This document shows positions 39,019 through 48,124 of a DNA stretch of 64,000 bases, in pieces. The notes beneath the pieces were generated by a model, which saw only the letters and a program-made list of their open reading frames with translations, made no database searches and had not been told where the DNA came from. The stretch is from an uncultured Propionibacteriaceae bacterium (GTDB taxonomy: Bacteria > Actinomycetota > Actinomycetes > Propionibacteriales > Propionibacteriaceae): the NCBI GenBank assembly GCA_945911015.1, contig CAMDZW010000002.1, positions 62,001 through 126,000 on the forward strand, written 5' to 3'. Position numbers and translations under genes: made by a program. Positions within the stretch are counted from its first letter, which is position 1, and each line of letters begins with the position of its first letter.

Positions 39019-41173
39019 TCTGGTCGATCACCCAGGCCATCTCGAAGGCCAGATCGTTCCACCGCTGGTAGCGGCCGCTGACCCCGCCATGGCCGGCTGC
39101 CATCTCGGTCTTCAACAACACCGGACGCTGCGGATCGGCCGGGACCAGTTCCCGGATCCGGGCGACCCACTTGGCGGGCTCGGTGAAGAAGACCCGGGTG
39201 TCGTTCAGCGAGGTGGTCGCCAGGATCGCCGGGTATGGCCGGGTGGCGACATTCTCGTACGGGGTGTAGGCCTTCATGGCGGCGTAGACCTCGCGATCCT
39301 CGAGGGGATTGCCCCATTCCTCCCACTCGGTGACGGTCAACGGCAGATCCGGGTCGAGGATCGTGTTCAACGCATCGACGAACGGGACCCCGGCCTGGAT
39401 CGCCCGGAACAGGTCCGGTGCCTGGTTGGCCACGGCCCCCATCAACAGGCCACCGGCCGATGCCCCGACCGCAGCCAACCGGTCCGGTGAGGTCCAACCC
39501 TCGGCGACCAGATGTTCGGCGCAGGCGATGAAGTCAGTGAAGCTGTTCTGCTTGACCAACATCTTCCCGTCGTCGTACCACTGACGGCCCATTTCGCCGC
39601 CGCCGCGGATGTGCGCAATCGCATAGACGCAACCGTGGTCCAGATAGGACAGCCGCGGGATCGAGAAGTATGGATCGATCGACACCTCGTACGAGCCGTA
39701 GCCGTACAGCACCAACGGGGCCGAACCGTCACGCGGCACATCGGCCGGGGCGACCAGCGAGATCGGGACCAAGGTCCCGTCCGGTGACCTCGCCCAGGTC
39801 CTGGTCTGCACCCAGTCGGCCGGGTCGTAGTGGCCGTGCACCGGGTGGGGAAGCACGGGTGTCTGCTTCAGCTGCGTCAGGGCGCCGGTGGCCAGGTCGA
39901 CGTCATGGACGGTGAACGGGGTGATCATCGAGGTGAACACGATGCGGATCCGGTCGGTCACCCAGTTCTGCGAGCCCGACGAGTCGACGGTGTAGAGCTC
40001 TTCGTCGAAGGCCAGGTCGCGGCCCGGCAACAGGTCGCCGTTCGCATCCCGAGGGATGATGTGGATCCCGGTCAGACCGTTGCGGCGCAGCTCGACCACG
40101 ACATGGTCCCGGTAGGCATCGACATCGACCAGTCGCACTCCCGGGCGGTGGGGCAGCACGGGACGCCACTGGGTGTGGTCGGTGGCGGTCAGGGGCGCCT
40201 CGGCCAGTGTGTAGTCGAGGGCGTCGTCATTGTGCAGGACCAGCAGCCGGTCCCCGGCGGCCTCCACCTGGTAGTCGACACCCTCGCGACGTGGGGCGAC
40301 CACACGCGGATCCCCGGTCGGATCGTCCACCGACAGCAGGGACCACTCGGCAGTCAGCTTGCTGCCCGAGCCGAGCAGCAGCCACCGCTCATCGGCGCTG
40401 AGTCCGACACCGATCCAGAACCGCTCATCCGGTTCGGTCAGCACCGTCCGGTCCTGGTCGGTCGGCGTGCCCAGAGCATGGGCCAGCACCACGTACGGGC
40501 GCCAGGCCTCATCGGCGCGGGTGTAGAAGAAATGGCTCCGGCCAGCCCAGGCGGACCCGTACGCGGTGTCGGGGATCTCGTCGGGCAGCAGCTGGCCGGT
40601 GCTGAGGTCCTTGAACCGTACGGTGAACCGCTCGGCGCCGGTGGTGTCCACCGAGTAGGCGAGCAACCAGCCGTCCGGGGAGACGTCGAAGCACCCCACG
40701 GAGAAGAACTCATGGCCTTCGGCCTCACGGTTCTGGTCGAGCAGGACCACCTCACCGGGCACCGGGCCGGCCTCGGGATCGGGCGGGGTGTCGGGATCGG
40801 TGGCAGCGGCACGACAATGGATCGGATACTCCGAACCCTCCACCGTACGGGTGTAGTACCACCACTGCTCATCGCCTGAGCCATCGGTACGGGCATGGGT
40901 GACATAGGACGGGACCGAGGTGTCGGTCTGTTGCGTGCGAGCCAGGATCGACTCGACGATCTCACCACGCAGCCCGGCCTGGTGGGCGGTCTGCGCCGCG
41001 GTCCAGGCATTCTCGGCCTCGAGGTGTGCGATCACCTCCGGATCCTTGCCGTCACGCAGCCAGGCATAGGGGTCGTTGACGGTGTCGCCATGGTGGGTGC
41101 GCAGGTGCTCGACCTGCTTGGCCACCGGTGCAGTGGTGGGGGCGCCAGAGGTGGGACCTTCAGGGGTGCTCAT
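38993..41173 (-). CDS. ptrB: Oligopeptidase B (S9 prolyl oligopeptidase family)
   Basis: 726 residues, typical length. The N-terminal beta-propeller (about 70-420) starts after DPYAWLRD. The catalytic domain has YGYGSYEVSIDPYFS, AHIRGGGEMGRQWYDDGK, the nucleophile S572 in VGASAGGLLMGAV and the late His in AGHGGVSGRYQRW. Oligopeptidase B cuts small peptides after Arg or Lys in the cytosol. TAGAGT lies 8 nt before the ATG (41182-41187), so the mRNA is probably leaderless. Confidence 0.94.
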   Translation of the reverse strand: MSTPEGPTSGAPTTAPVAKQVEHLRTHHGDTVNDPYAWLRDGKDPEVIAHLEAENAWTAAQTAHQAGLRGEIVESILARTQQTDTSVPSYVTHARTDGSGDEQWWYYTRTVEGSEYPIHCRAAATDPDTPPDPEAGPVPGEVVLLDQNREAEGHEFFSVGCFDVSPDGWLLAYSVDTTGAERFTVRFKDLSTGQLLPDEIPDTAYGSAWAGRSHFFYTRADEAWRPYVVLAHALGTPTDQDRTVLTEPDERFWIGVGLSADERWLLLGSGSKLTAEWSLLSVDDPTGDPRVVAPRREGVDYQVEAAGDRLLVLHNDDALDYTLAEAPLTATDHTQWRPVLPHRPGVRLVDVDAYRDHVVVELRRNGLTGIHIIPRDANGDLLPGRDLAFDEELYTVDSSGSQNWVTDRIRIVFTSMITPFTVHDVDLATGALTQLKQTPVLPHPVHGHYDPADWVQTRTWARSPDGTLVPISLVAPADVPRDGSAPLVLYGYGSYEVSIDPYFSIPRLSYLDHGCVYAIAHIRGGGEMGRQWYDDGKMLVKQNSFTDFIACAEHLVAEGWTSPDRLAAVGASAGGLLMGAVANQAPDLFRAIQAGVPFVDALNTILDPDLPLTVTEWEEWGNPLEDREVYAAMKAYTPYENVATRPYPAILATTSLNDTRVFFTEPAKWVARIRELVPADPQRPVLLKTEMAAGHGGVSGRYQRWNDLAFEMAWVIDQITTRPAAG

Positions 41174-41181
41174 CGGGCCTC

Positions 41182-41212
41182 ACTCTAGCTGTGGCGGGCG
41201 ACAGGGTAGAGT
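41182..41212. promoter_or_regulatory. Divergent -10 boxes between ptrB and the DEAD-box helicase gene
   Basis: TAGAGT occurs on the minus strand at 41182-41187, 8 nt before the ptrB ATG, and on the plus strand at 41207-41212, facing the helicase gene. The plus-strand start near 41219 would give the helicase mRNA a leader of about 150 nt, common for RNA helicases under cold or structural control. I see no strong stem-loop in that leader. Confidence 0.45.
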
Positions 41213-41372
41213 GGTCCACGAAGCTCTGGCCGTTCTGCCCCGGATCTTCCCTGCATCACCAGCCGCCGTCCCGGGAACGTACCGGGGGAGGCCACAGCTG
41301 GGATCCAGCCCAGCGCGCAGAACATGAGGCGCCGCATCCCGCGTTGTGCCCTGTATTTCGGAGAAGGTTCTT

Positions 41373-42785
41373 CTGACCACCAACTTTGGCGCGCTTGGCG
41401 TGCCCACGGCCCTGATTGGCGTCCTCGCTGCTCGGGACATCACCACACCCACCCCGATCCAGGCAGCAACCCTGCCCGACTCGCTCGCCGGACGTGACGT
41501 CCTCGGTCGTGGTCGCACCGGTTCGGGCAAGACCTACGCCTTCGGGCTCGCTCTGGTGGCCCGGCTCTCGGCTGGCGACCAGCGTCGCACTCCGGGCCGG
41601 CCCCGCGGCCTGGTGCTTGTGCCGACCCGCGAGCTCGCCCTCCAGATCGAGGAGGCCCTGACGCCTCTGGCCGCTGCGACTGGCCTCACCACCCGTACCG
41701 TCTTCGGTGGTGTTGGCCAGCATCCGCAGGTCAATGCGCTGAAGAAGGGTGTCGACATCGTCATCGCCTGCCCCGGCCGCCTCGAGGACCTGATGGCACA
41801 AGGGCACGTGAAGCTGGACCGGGTCCAGATCACCGTGCTCGACGAGGCTGACCACATGGCTGATCTCGGCTTCCTGCCGGGAGTGCGCCGCATCCTGGGC
41901 GCAACCGATCCGCAGGGGCAGCGGCTGCTCTTCTCAGCCACTCTTGACTCAGGGGTGAATGCGCTGGCCAAGCAGTTCCTCCACGCTCCGATCACCCACG
42001 AGGCCGATTCGGCCCAGTCGCCGGTGGCCACCATGGCCCATCACGTCTTGCAGCTCGGCAAGGACGATCATCTGGCGGTGCTCGCTGACCTGGCGGCTGC
42101 GCCCGGTCGCACGATCGTGTTCACCCGGACCAAGCACCGCGCCAAGCGGATCGCCCGTCAGCTCAACAGCAGGGGAGTGGCCGCGGTCGAGCTCCACGGC
42201 AACCTCAGCCAGAACGCCCGGGTCCGCACCATGGAGGCCTTCCGTTCCGGTAGCCACGGGACACTGGTCGCCACCGACATTGCTGCGCGCGGTGTCCACG
42301 TCGACGAGGTCTCCTTGGTCATCCACGCCGACCCGCCGGCCGAACACAAGGCCTATGTCCATCGTTCCGGTCGGACCGCTCGAGCCGGCCAGTCGGGCAC
42401 CGTGGTCACCCTCGCCCTCGACGAACAGCTCAACGATGTGCGTGGTCTGGCCCGCAAGGCCGGCATCAGGCCGACCTACACCCGGGTCAATCCTCGCTCC
42501 GATCTGCTCCAGGAGCTGGCCCCCGGCAAGCGGGTCGTCTCCTCGACCCCGATCGTGGCTCCGGGTGCGGACGAAGGACCCCGGGAAGGTCGTCGGCCCC
42601 GTCCCCAAGGACGTGGCTCCGGTGCCGGTCGGCCGGGCCGCAACGGTTCCCGTACGGGATCGGGCAAGGGTCCCGGTGGGCAGTCTCGTGCCGGTCAGTC
42701 TCGTAATGGCCAGTCTCGTAATGGTCAGGCCCGTAGCGGTCAGGGGAAGGGCCGGGGTCGCTCTCGGGCCACCAGCGCCGCCTGA
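41373..42785 (+). CDS. DEAD-box RNA helicase
   Basis: About 470 residues. Motifs in order: the Q-motif region FGALGVPTALIGVLAARDITTPTPIQ, Walker A GRTGSGKT, PTRELALQ, GGVGQ, Walker B VLDEADHMADLGF, SATL, then IVFTRTK, ATDIAARGVHVDEV and HRSGRTARAG. The C-terminal 75 residues are a basic Gly/Arg/Ser/Asn-Gly-Gln repeat tail. GTG 41346 has no ribosome site and adds a stretch the family lacks. A CTG at 41373 has GGAGAAGG 5 nt upstream and starts at the expected (M)TTNFGALGV, so it is preferred. It unwinds RNA in ribosome assembly or decay. Confidence 0.9.
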   Translation: MTTNFGALGVPTALIGVLAARDITTPTPIQAATLPDSLAGRDVLGRGRTGSGKTYAFGLALVARLSAGDQRRTPGRPRGLVLVPTRELALQIEEALTPLAAATGLTTRTVFGGVGQHPQVNALKKGVDIVIACPGRLEDLMAQGHVKLDRVQITVLDEADHMADLGFLPGVRRILGATDPQGQRLLFSATLDSGVNALAKQFLHAPITHEADSAQSPVATMAHHVLQLGKDDHLAVLADLAAAPGRTIVFTRTKHRAKRIARQLNSRGVAAVELHGNLSQNARVRTMEAFRSGSHGTLVATDIAARGVHVDEVSLVIHADPPAEHKAYVHRSGRTARAGQSGTVVTLALDEQLNDVRGLARKAGIRPTYTRVNPRSDLLQELAPGKRVVSSTPIVAPGADEGPREGRRPRPQGRGSGAGRPGRNGSRTGSGKGPGGQSRAGQSRNGQSRNGQARSGQGKGRGRSRATSAA

Positions 42786-43573
42786 TCAGCGTCGACGGAC
42801 GGTCAGGATCTGAGCTGACCGTCCGACCGGCCCCAAGGTGTCGTGCAGGACGGTCTGGGTGCAGCCAATACCGTCGGGCCGATCGTGGCCTCGGTGTCGA
42901 ACCCGACCTGGGTGCTGACCGGGGTCCGCCACAGGTGGATCGTCAGGTCGGTGTTGGGGAAGGCCCACTCCTGTGGATCGAGTTGGGCGGCCAGACCGTT
43001 GGCTGCATCGACCAGCCGGAGGTACTCCGCGACCGGCCCTGCCGGTCCGGTCGGATCATCCTCGGCCAACAAGGTGACCTGACTGGACAACCAGGCCTGA
43101 CGGCGGCCCGGCTCGGGCTCACCGATCTGGGCTGAGAGGCTGGCGATGAATCCGCCGGGCCATCGGGCGAACCGGTGATCAGTCCTGAGCCCTTCGGCCG
43201 GGGGGATCGCCTCGGGCAGATTCCCTTGCACCATCGAGGTGTCCGAGGCGGCCAGTCGCCACGCGGTCGCGCGGACCACGGGACGATCGGGTGCCGAAGC
43301 GGTGGTCATCGTGGCCTCGACCAGCTCGATCGTGCGGCCGGGACGGACCGTGCGGCAGACAATGGTGGTTGCCTCCAGCGGCATCAGGCCGAGGATCTCA
43401 AAAGTGAGACGACTCGTGTGCAGTCCCGGACGAGGTTCATGGCTGTCGAGGGCATGGGCGAGCAGGCCGGCGACCGGGGCCATGTGCTGTTCGTGGTCGT
43501 TCCAGGCACCCTGGACGTGCTCGGTCGGCTGCCAGACGTGGTCGGCGAGCGGGAGGTAGTAGCTGTCGGACAC
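42786..43573 (-). pseudogene. Acyl-CoA thioesterase-like gene with a C-terminal frameshift
   Basis: The frame opened at 43573 encodes a double-hotdog thioesterase-like protein (GAWNDHEQHMAPVAGLLAHAL, RLTFEILGLMPLEATTI, TVRPGRTIELVEATM, WAFPNTDLTIHLWRTP, VGFDTEATIGPT). After GPT it turns into an unrelated tail and stops at 42803. One frame over, the expected end continues as IGCTQTVLHDTLGPVGRSAQI and LTVRRR and stops at 42786. Adding one G near 42871 joins the two, so a single base is missing. This is either a recent frameshift that changes the last 23 residues or a sequence error. Most of the fold would still be made. Confidence 0.75.
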
Positions 43574-43711
43574 GGACCAACCGTAGCCGTGGTCGGTGTG
43601 ATCGGTGCCGCCGGGCGAAGGAGAAGAACGGGCATCGGTGGACGCGCACGGCAGACGTGGCAGACTGCCCTGTGTCTACACCTGACCCGTCCAACGTTCG
43701 AAAGGTATGAC

Positions 43712-44083
43712 ATGTCGGTGATCGTCGTGGGGTACTCGGCCAAGCCTGAGGGAACCGCAGCACTGGACAAGGCGGTTGAGTCCGCCAAGCTGCTGGGACA
43801 CCAGTTGGTCGTGGTCCACACGTTGGAGAGCCCCGACGAGGTCACCCAACTCGCCCAGACTCTGTCCCAGACCGGGATCGAACACCAGGTCCGTGCGGCC
43901 CCGGACCCGCACGACCCCGCCGAAGAGGTCCTGGCCACTGCCGAACGGACCGACGCCGCCTTCATCGTGATCGGGCTGCGGCAGCGCTCTCCGGTCGGCA
44001 AACTCCTGCTCGGCAGCAATGCCCAGCGCGTGCTGCTCGACGCCGCATGCCCGGTGCTCGCGGTCAAGGCGCCGCCGCGCTGA
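43712..44083 (+). CDS. Universal stress protein (UspA family)
   Basis: 123 residues from ATG 43712, with AAAGG 7 nt upstream. A single Usp domain with the ATP-binding signature GLRQRSPVGKLLLGSNAQRVL (G-2x-G-9x-G-S) and a C-terminal CPVLAVKAPPR strand. It lies divergent from the thioesterase gene and is closed by a strong hairpin. Its role in stress survival is general; no specific partner is seen. Confidence 0.9.
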   Translation: MSVIVVGYSAKPEGTAALDKAVESAKLLGHQLVVVHTLESPDEVTQLAQTLSQTGIEHQVRAAPDPHDPAEEVLATAERTDAAFIVIGLRQRSPVGKLLLGSNAQRVLLDAACPVLAVKAPPR

Positions 44084-44089
44084 TCGGCT

Positions 44090-44122
44090 CTCACCAGCGC
44101 CTCGGACGGCACCGCTGGTGAG
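44090..44122 (+). terminator. Terminator downstream of the universal stress protein gene
   Basis: CTCACCAGCG (44090-44099) pairs perfectly with CGCTGGTGAG (44113-44122) around a 13-nt loop, 6 nt after the stop codon. No T-run follows. Confidence 0.65.
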
Positions 44123-44179
44123 GGTGGGCTCACCCCAGAGGTTTTGGATGCCGTGGCAGAATACTCAGCAGTGCACCGC

Positions 44180-44185
44180 TTGACA
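44180..44185 (+). promoter_or_regulatory. Possible -35 box for sigA
   Basis: TTGACA is a perfect -35 hexamer 54 nt before the GTG of sigA. The matching -10 region (about 44203) is GC-rich and poor, so the assignment is weak. Confidence 0.25.
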
Positions 44186-44238
44186 GCATCTCGGCGGTGC
44201 CATGCCCTCAACAGGTTTCGTCACTCGGAAGGCTCTTC

Positions 44239-45648
<1,410 letters not shown>

Positions 45649-45758
45649 GCCACGGCCCGTTCGTGTGTCACGGTGCGGCACAGCGAGGTGTGAGGTGAAA
45701 GGTCGACCCTCGCGGTGGCGATGGTGTCGCCGCTGGCCGACTCATGCAAGGCTGGGGC

Positions 45759-46697
45759 ATGGCCTCACCTGGATTTGAGTTCACCAGTCTGGACACCGAG
45801 TTGTTCGACGGATGTGGCGTCACCAAAGGCGAGCTGATCGACTATCTGGCCGCTGTGGCCGAACCGATCGTCACCGAGCTCGACCAACGTCCGCTCTCGG
45901 TGATCCGGGCCAGGCCCGGATCGAAGCCCTTCATGCAGAAGAACCTGCCCTCGCACGCCCCGAGCTGGATCCCGACTGCCGACATCTGGGCCGAGAGCTC
46001 GCACCGTACGGTCCACCACCCAGTGGTCAGCGAGGCGAGGACGCTGCTGTGGCTGGGCAACCAACGATCGGTGGAGTTCCATCCCTCACTGACCAGGGTT
46101 GACCAGGACCGGGCCGAGGAGCTGGTCCTCGACCTCGACCCGGCACCGACCGACGACGCTGCGGCCGGATTTGACCAGGCGGTGAGGGTTGCACTGCTCG
46201 TGCGGCAGGTCCTCGATGACTGTGGCCTGGTTGGTGAGATCAAGACCAGCGGCGCCAAGGGTCTGCACATCCGGATCCCGATCGAGCCGACCAGCTTCGA
46301 CCGGGCCGCCCACGCCACCCGCGCACTGGCAGCACGCACCGCCGCCCTGGACCCGACGATCGCCACCACCGAGTTCATCCGGGAGGACCGGGCCGGCAAG
46401 CTCTTCGTCGACCCGACTCGGGTCGGAGCAGCCACCCTGGTTGCGGCGTGGAGTCCACGGGCTCGGCCGGGGCTGCCGGTCTCCCACCCGCTCGCCTGGG
46501 ATGAGCTGGGCGAGACGAGGCCGGACGCGCATACCGTACGGAATGTGACCGAGGGCGGGCCCTGGCGTCAGACCGAGCCCCGATCGGTGCCGGACGAGTT
46601 GGTGGCCGAGGGGGAGCTCCTGCCGGTGCCGCGGGTGGCGGCCATGCACGAAGGGCTGCGCCGAGCCCGGGCCCGGCGCAGACTCCGCGGCCAGTAG
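45759..46697 (+). CDS. Stand-alone LigD-type polymerase/primase domain protein
   Basis: 312 residues from ATG 45759, with AAGG 7 nt upstream. It matches the polymerase (PolDom) part of LigD: ELIDYLAAVAEPIVTELDQRPLSVIRARPG, FMQKNLPSHAPSWI, LLWLGNQRSVEFHPSLTR, catalytic aspartates in LVLDLDPAP, and TSGAKGLHIRIPI. In non-homologous end joining this archaeo-eukaryotic primase-type enzyme fills gaps, usually with rNTPs. There is no ligase or nuclease domain here, and no ku gene in the window. The stop codon TAG is part of TAGAAT, a likely -10 for the next gene. Confidence 0.88.
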   Translation: MASPGFEFTSLDTELFDGCGVTKGELIDYLAAVAEPIVTELDQRPLSVIRARPGSKPFMQKNLPSHAPSWIPTADIWAESSHRTVHHPVVSEARTLLWLGNQRSVEFHPSLTRVDQDRAEELVLDLDPAPTDDAAAGFDQAVRVALLVRQVLDDCGLVGEIKTSGAKGLHIRIPIEPTSFDRAAHATRALAARTAALDPTIATTEFIREDRAGKLFVDPTRVGAATLVAAWSPRARPGLPVSHPLAWDELGETRPDAHTVRNVTEGGPWRQTEPRSVPDELVAEGELLPVPRVAAMHEGLRRARARRRLRGQ

Positions 46698-46700
46698 AAT
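46695..46700 (+). promoter_or_regulatory. -10 box overlapping the TAG stop of the LigD-type gene
   Basis: TAGAAT ends 8 nt before the ATG at 46709. The first three bases are the stop codon of the polymerase gene. The distance fits a leaderless transcript. Confidence 0.5.
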
Positions 46701-46708
46701 CGGCGCCC

Positions 46709-46981
46709 ATGACCGGCCCCGAGACACCCACTCCGCCGACCGATCCGGTGGTGGCAGCGCTGACCCGGTGGCGTACGACCATCAGCAAGGGTGTGGGGGT
46801 CGTGGTCTTCGGGTTGGTGCTGCTCTGGTTCGTGCTGGGACCCGAATCGACCATGCCCTTGTTGACGATTGCGCTCGTGCTGATGGTCGCGTTGTTGATC
46901 GGCCAACTCACGGTGACCCTCATCGTGGCCTCACGCCGATCTGCTGGTCGCCAGGCGGGCGACACGCCTGACAAGGACTAG
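46709..46981 (+). CDS. Small membrane protein, two helices
   Basis: 90 residues. Two hydrophobic stretches (VGVVVFGLVLLWFVLG and LLTIALVLMVALLIGQLTVTLIVA) follow a 27-residue polar N-terminus. No family is recognised. No ribosome site precedes the ATG, in line with a leaderless start from TAGAAT. The stop TAG is itself part of TAGTCT, the likely -10 of the next gene. Confidence 0.7.
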   Translation: MTGPETPTPPTDPVVAALTRWRTTISKGVGVVVFGLVLLWFVLGPESTMPLLTIALVLMVALLIGQLTVTLIVASRRSAGRQAGDTPDKD

Positions 46982-46984
46982 TCT
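46979..46984 (+). promoter_or_regulatory. -10 box overlapping the TAG stop of the small membrane protein gene
   Basis: TAGTCT ends 6 nt before the ATG at 46991 and begins with the stop codon of the previous gene, again fitting a leaderless transcript. Confidence 0.5.
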
Positions 46985-46990
46985 GGCCGG

Positions 46991-47476
46991 ATGAGCAACG
47001 AACAGCCGGGGTTGCGGATCGGCCACCGTGAACGGGAGCAAGCCCGACGCCTGCTCGAACTGCAGGCCGATGAGGGACGACTCGCCCCGGCTGAGCTCAC
47101 CGAACGATTCGCCACCGTCGAGGCGGCCCAGACCCGTGACGAACTCGGCACCGCCTTCGTGGACCTGCCCGTGGATCCGCCCACTGCCGACATCGGAGAG
47201 TTCTCGCCCTACCCTCCGGCCGCGGCGGAAGGCCAACTCCCGGTCCCGACACCATCGGCGGCCAGCCCGGAACCGACCGAGCCGGGACGGCTCCCGACCA
47301 GTCCCCGCACGAAACGCATCGGAGCGATCGTGATGGCGGCGATGTGGCCGGCGGTGGTCGGGATCAACTTCCTCTTCGGCTGGCACCTGTGGTGGCTGTT
47401 CGTGGTCGCCGCCTTCAGCGCCGGTTGGGTTGCCTGGGCGTTCGGGATCGGTGACAAGCCCAACAAGGATGACTGA
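46991..47476 (+). CDS. DUF1707 membrane protein
   Basis: 161 residues. The N-terminal 60 residues are a DUF1707-like domain (REREQARRLLELQADEGRLAPAELTERFATVEAAQTRDELGTAF). A Pro-rich linker leads to two C-terminal membrane helices (IVMAAMWPAVVGINFLFGW and LWWLFVVAAFSAGWVAWAFGI). The function is unknown. It is a shorter relative of the DUF1707 protein at 5048-6034. Confidence 0.75.
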   Translation: MSNEQPGLRIGHREREQARRLLELQADEGRLAPAELTERFATVEAAQTRDELGTAFVDLPVDPPTADIGEFSPYPPAAAEGQLPVPTPSAASPEPTEPGRLPTSPRTKRIGAIVMAAMWPAVVGINFLFGWHLWWLFVVAAFSAGWVAWAFGIGDKPNKDD

Positions 47477-47501
47477 CCCGGATCCGAGAGTCAGCGGACA
47501 A

Positions 47502-47536
47502 AAAGGGCTCGGACCGTTGAACGGTCCGAGCCCTTT
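47502..47536. terminator. Strong bidirectional terminator
   Basis: AAAGGGCTCGGACCGT (47502-47517) and its perfect 16-nt reverse complement (47521-47536) surround a 3-nt loop; an A-run precedes and a T-run ends the stem. It lies between convergent genes and serves both. Confidence 0.9.
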
Positions 47537-47550
47537 GCCGCTGAGACGAG

Positions 47551-47745
47551 TCAGCCGATGCGGTGGCTCTCGTCGTGGATCTTCAGCGCAACCTGCTTGA
47601 GCTTGTCCTGGTGCTCCTTGCCGTGGTGCGCGCAGAAGAGGAGCTCGCCGGCCGGCAGGGTGACCCTGACGTAGGCCTGTGCGCCGCACCGATCACAACG
47701 GTCGGCGGCGTTCAGGGTGGCGTCCTCGACAATGGTGGTGCTCAC
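47551..47745 (-). CDS. Small zinc-ribbon protein (DUF7455 type)
   Basis: 64 residues from GTG 47745, with GAGGGG 6 nt upstream; the longer frame to 47832 has no ribosome site. A DRCDRCGAQAYVRV opening and LLFCAHHGKEH form a probable zinc site (two Cys, then Cys-His-His). Such short actinobacterial proteins usually lie near sigA and parE. Function unknown. Confidence 0.82.
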   Translation of the reverse strand: MSTTIVEDATLNAADRCDRCGAQAYVRVTLPAGELLFCAHHGKEHQDKLKQVALKIHDESHRIG

Positions 47746-48124
47746 GATGGGCCCCTCTCTTCCTGCGTTTCGTTCGGGTGGTGCCACGACGGACGGTTCA
47801 CGCCTCTCGGTGGTTCCGAAGAGATCAACCACGGAACCCGTCGATTTGTTCCCCGCCCGGGGTGGTGCCCCCGACTGGGTGAGTGGTGTCGGTCACAGTC
47901 ACCTGTGTCGTCCCCTCGACCCTGATGCTACCTGCCAGTCAACATCACGTCACTGACATCCCGCCGTCGTGGCGGGGATCCTCGCCCACGGCCGCACGTC
48001 AGGGCCCGATCGGTGACCATGTTGTGACCTTCGGGGAGGTTCGGAGTGGCGAATCAGCCGCCAGGACGGGCCTTGTGCCGTGTCGGAGCGCCCATTCGCA
48101 GGCACCAGCGCATAAGCTCGATCG
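47746..48124. other. 379-nt intergenic region before parE
   Basis: I see no protein-coding frame that looks real. The region must hold the promoter of the divergent zinc-ribbon gene and that of parE. An imperfect hairpin ATCCCGCC / GGCGGGGAT lies near 47959-47980. CACAG-TCAC-CTGTG near 47896 is a small inverted repeat. TAAGCT at 48113-48118, 6 nt before the parE GTG, is the best -10 for a leaderless parE mRNA. Confidence 0.5.

Noticed and set aside
42786..42968. Separate 60-aa gene downstream of the thioesterase
   Set aside because: Its last 30 residues are the missing thioesterase C-terminus, so it is a frame fragment rather than a gene.
47880..48060. Riboswitch or sRNA in the gap before parE
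   Set aside because: Only small, unconserved-looking hairpins are visible, and no known riboswitch core could be recognised.
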